Positions 61,114-64,000 of a DNA stretch of 64,000 nt are shown here, one piece after another (the first letter of the stretch is position 1; every line of letters begins with the position of its first letter). Both the position numbers and the translations under genes were made by a program. Under the pieces are notes generated by a model. That model saw only the letters and a list, made by a program, of their open reading frames with translations. It did not search any database and was not told the origin of the DNA. The stretch is from Microbulbifer litoralis. GTDB taxonomy: Bacteria; Pseudomonadota; Gammaproteobacteria; Pseudomonadales; Cellvibrionaceae. The stretch spans positions 248,001 through 312,000 of the forward strand of contig NZ_JALKCV010000004.1 in assembly GCF_023634065.1 (NCBI RefSeq), written 5' to 3'.

Positions 61114-63999
61114 TCAGGCCTCGACGGCCAGCGGTGTCTCCGCATCGCCACCGCTAAACCGTGCCAGCAGTTGATTCCAGCGATCGTGTACCTGTGAGAA
61201 TTTCTGCTCGCGTACATGGCCGTAGCCGCGCACCTGTTGTGGAAGTTCGAGCAGTTCGCGCGCTTCTGCCAGCGTGTCGGTGGAAAGCCGGGCTGCCACC
61301 GCGACTACGGCACTGGAGACCTGCCGCGCCCACTGGCGTTCGGCGCGGCGCTCGCGGCTATAGCCGAAGAGATCGAACACGCTGCCGCGCAGGACCTTGC
61401 CTTTCGCCAGCAGCGGCATCAGCCTGCCCATCCAGGGGCCGAATTCCATCTTTTTCACCCTGCCGCCGGCATCCGGGCGCGCCACCACAGGCGGCGCCAT
61501 ATGGAATTTCAGCCGGTAGTCACCGGTAAAGGTTTCGCGCAGCTGGCGCTGGAAGTCCTCGCCACTGTAGAGTCGCGCCACCTCGTACTCGTCCTTGTAG
61601 GCCATGGCCTTGTAGAGGCTCTGTGCGGCGATGCGGGTCAGTTCGCCGTCGAAACGCCCCAGGGTTTTTTCCGCCTTGTGCAGCCGCTCGATGGTGCGGG
61701 CAAAGTGGCTCGCATAGGCAGTGCTCTGGTAATCGGTCAGCTCGGAGGCCAGCCGCGCAACCAGTTGCTCCACAGTTTCCTGCGGCTCGGCCATTTTGAC
61801 CGGCTGCGCCGGCACCGCCAGCTGCTCCACGGCTTTCGGGTTTTCCGCCAGCAGGCGGCCCGCGCGAAATGCGCGCAGGTTGTTTTCCACCGCCACCCCG
61901 TTCAGCTCGATGGCGCGCTCCAGCGCCGCCTCGCCGATCGGCAGCAGGCCTTTCTGGCAGGCGTAGCCCATGATCATCAGGTTGCTGGAAACGGTGTCAC
62001 CGAACAGCGCCTGTGCGTATTTGTTGGCGTCGAAGGCGAAGTATTCGGCGCTCAGGGACTCGATGCTCTGCTCTGTGGCATCCGCGGGGAAAGCCAGTTC
62101 GTTGTCGCGGATAAAGGCCGCCACCGGTACCTCGGCGGTATTCACCAGCGAGCGGATTCTGCCCTGAGCAAATTTGGGGCGCTGGCCGGCGGCGGTAACC
62201 ATATCGCAGCCCAGCAGCAGTTCCGCCGAGCCGTCGCGAATGCGCGCGGTCGCAATATTTTCCGGGCGCTGCGCGACCTTTACGTGCGCCACCACGGCGC
62301 CGTTCTTCTGCGCCAGGCCGGTAAAGTACAGTGTGGTACTGCCCTTCTCTTCCAGGTGTGCGGCCATGCCCAGCAGCGCGGCCACGGTCAGCACGCCGCT
62401 GCCGCCGATACCGGCGACGAGGATGCTGAGCGGCTTGTCGAGCTCCGCCTCCGGCGCGGCCGGCAGGCCCGCGATGGCCACGTCGAGCGCGTCGGCCAGG
62501 GAATTCACCGGCGGCTTCTTCAGTTCGCCGCCCTCGACGGTAACGAAGCTCGGGCAGAAACCGTCCGCACAACGCATATCCTTGTTGCAGCTGGACTGGT
62601 TGACCTGGCGCTTGCGGCCGTAACGGGTTTCCAGCGGCTCGATGGCAATACAGCTGGACTGCACACTGCAGTCGCCACAGCCCTCGCAGACGCGGTGGTT
62701 GATCAGCAGGCGCCGGGCCGGATCCTCCATCTGCTTTTTCTTGCGCCGGCGGCGCTTTTCCGCCGCGCAGACCTGCTCGTAGATAATCGCCGTGACACCC
62801 GGGGTTTCGCGCAGGCGACGCTGCACGGCTTCGAGTTCCGAACGCGGCAGAATCCTGACCTCGGTCGGCAGTTGCGCGCGCCGGCGCAGCCAGTAGCCGG
62901 GGTTTTCACTCAGCAGCACCACTTCACCCACACCCTCGGCCAGCAACTGCGCAGCCAGCGTGGGGGCGGACACCTCGCCGTCGGCGGGCTGGCCGCCGGT
63001 CATGGCGACAGCGTCGTTGAGCAGGATCTTGTAGGTGATATTGACCTTGCTCGCCACCGCCTGGCGAATGGCCAGCAGGCCGGAGTGGTTGTAGGTGCCG
63101 TCGCCCATATTCTGGAAAATATGCCCGGCACTGGAGAACCGGTGCAGGCCCACCCACTGCACACCCTCGCCGCCCATATGGGAATAGGTGTCGGTGCGCA
63201 GGCCCTTGCCCAGGGCCATGATATGGCAGCCGATACCGGCGCTGCCGAGGCTGCCCTCTGGCAGTTTGGTGGAGGTGTTGTGGGGACAGCCCGCGCAAAA
63301 AACGGGTTCGCGCGCAAGCAGGCCGGTAGCCTTGCCCGGCACACCGCCGCCGAGCTTTTCCGCCAACGGTGCGATGCGTGTGCCCACCTCGGTATCCGCC
63401 AGCCAGCGGGCAATGGCCTGCGCCACCCTGTCCGGGCCAAAACCCCAGATGGCCGGCAGCAGGTCGCGCCCATCCAGGTCTTTTTTGCCCACCACTTTCG
63501 GCCGCCGGTCGTCGGACCAGCCGTAGAGCAGGTTCTTGAGCTGGTCTTCCACCAGCGGGCGCTTTTCCTCGACTACCAGCAAGCGCTCCATTCCCCCGGC
63601 GAATTCACGCATGCCGACCGGTTCCAGAGGCCAGCTCATGGCGACTTTGTAGATGGAGATACCCGCGGCCTCGAGATCGCGCTCGGTCAATTCCAGCAGT
63701 TCCAGCGCTTCCAGCAAGTCGCCGTGGGCCTTGCCGACAGTGACGATACCGAACCGTTTCTGCGGTGCCGCCAGCACGGTTTTGTCGAGGCGGTTGGCAC
63801 GGGCAAAGGCCCTGGCGGCGGGCAGCCGCTCTTCCAGCATGCGGCGTTCGTATTCGAGGCGCTCGGCGGGCCAGTTCAGGTGCGGGTCGTAGTTGAGGCC
63901 GTGGGCCGGCATGGGGAAATCTTCCGGCCGCGCAAACTGCGGCAGGTCCGGCACCACGATGGAGGCGCCCGCCTCGACGGTTTCGGTAATCGCCTTGAA
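61114..63999 (-). CDS. indolepyruvate:ferredoxin oxidoreductase family protein, 5' end outside window
   Basis: 961 residues visible and open to the right edge (FKAITETVEAGASIVVPD). Bacterial fused IorA/IorB proteins are about 1150-1200 aa, so the N-terminal pyruvate-binding domain is missing. Visible are the TPP-binding block (FCAGCPHNTSTKLPEGSLGSAGIGCHIMALG, MGGEGVQWVGLHRFS, MGDGTYNHSG), a [4Fe-4S] pair CEGCGDCSVQSSC near visible residue 435, and the gamma-type domain VAGIGGSGVLTVAALLGMAAH. It decarboxylates aryl pyruvates to acyl-CoA with ferredoxin. A repeat precedes the chrR stop. Confidence 0.92.
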   Translation of the reverse strand, partial: FKAITETVEAGASIVVPDLPQFARPEDFPMPAHGLNYDPHLNWPAERLEYERRMLEERLPAARAFARANRLDKTVLAAPQKRFGIVTVGKAHGDLLEALELLELTERDLEAAGISIYKVAMSWPLEPVGMREFAGGMERLLVVEEKRPLVEDQLKNLLYGWSDDRRPKVVGKKDLDGRDLLPAIWGFGPDRVAQAIARWLADTEVGTRIAPLAEKLGGGVPGKATGLLAREPVFCAGCPHNTSTKLPEGSLGSAGIGCHIMALGKGLRTDTYSHMGGEGVQWVGLHRFSSAGHIFQNMGDGTYNHSGLLAIRQAVASKVNITYKILLNDAVAMTGGQPADGEVSAPTLAAQLLAEGVGEVVLLSENPGYWLRRRAQLPTEVRILPRSELEAVQRRLRETPGVTAIIYEQVCAAEKRRRRKKKQMEDPARRLLINHRVCEGCGDCSVQSSCIAIEPLETRYGRKRQVNQSSCNKDMRCADGFCPSFVTVEGGELKKPPVNSLADALDVAIAGLPAAPEAELDKPLSILVAGIGGSGVLTVAALLGMAAHLEEKGSTTLYFTGLAQKNGAVVAHVKVAQRPENIATARIRDGSAELLLGCDMVTAAGQRPKFAQGRIRSLVNTAEVPVAAFIRDNELAFPADATEQSIESLSAEYFAFDANKYAQALFGDTVSSNLMIMGYACQKGLLPIGEAALERAIELNGVAVENNLRAFRAGRLLAENPKAVEQLAVPAQPVKMAEPQETVEQLVARLASELTDYQSTAYASHFARTIERLHKAEKTLGRFDGELTRIAAQSLYKAMAYKDEYEVARLYSGEDFQRQLRETFTGDYRLKFHMAPPVVARPDAGGRVKKMEFGPWMGRLMPLLAKGKVLRGSVFDLFGYSRERRAERQWARQVSSAVVAVAARLSTDTLAEARELLELPQQVRGYGHVREQKFSQVHDRWNQLLARFSGGDAETPLAVEA

Positions 64000-64000
64000 A

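Overview
The window reads as chromosome of a GC-rich, aerobic, heterotrophic gammaproteobacterium. Supporting genes are greB, NAD-malic enzyme, a PutA/Lrp pair, OmpP1/FadL and other outer-membrane barrels, and many lipoproteins. The combination of a GH9 glycanase, sulfatases, REP-like palindromes and integron cassettes fits marine Cellvibrionales (Microbulbifer-like). That placement is inference; no rRNA or tRNA gene is present to test it.

Layout. 1-4.7 kb: acyl-CoA carboxylase beta subunit (cut by the left edge), acyl-CoA dehydrogenase and biotin carboxylase/BCCP subunit, one operon for branched or unusual acyl-CoA oxidation. 4.7-24.8 kb: mostly single genes, namely a Na+/amino-acid symporter, a 324-bp MITE-like element, a BKACE enzyme, an S9 peptidase followed by greB, a GH9 glycanase, an AraC regulator, an MgtC/DUF4010 membrane protein, a PhoD-like phosphatase, an M3 peptidase, malic enzyme, a second AraC regulator and a CDF cation transporter. 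25-41.3 kb: exported DUF3604 protein, formylglycine sulfatase, exported HAD hydrolase, octaheme c-type cytochrome/TPR lipoprotein, two tandem AraC paralogues, a phospholipase-D protein, then alkylsulfatase plus OsmC and two outer-membrane barrels. Together these suggest handling of sulfate esters and lipidic compounds at the cell surface. 41.6-47.8 kb: acyl-CoA dehydrogenase, EamA transporter, and Lrp regulator divergent from putA.

48.2-52 kb is clearly foreign and AT-richer. It holds an integron-type cassette series with no integrase in view: a 127-bp VCR-like attC site, an identical 12-mer at two cassette boundaries, an unknown two-TM protein and a PIN-domain protein. The second attC is interrupted by a 5'-truncated group IIC intron in the opposite orientation. 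A second, different group II domain V lies nearby, followed by a GNAT acetyltransferase and a frameshifted metallo-beta-lactamase-fold gene.

53.6-61 kb is a complete ECF11-type (RpoE/ChrR) singlet-oxygen/photooxidative stress module. A seven-gene operon (NTF2-like, SDR, FAD oxidase, DUF1365, Cfa-like methyltransferase, DUF2878, unknown exported protein) runs divergently from rpoE-chrR. Two matching TGATCC-N16-CGTA promoters face away from each other in the shared intergenic space. The right edge cuts a large indolepyruvate:ferredoxin oxidoreductase-type gene.
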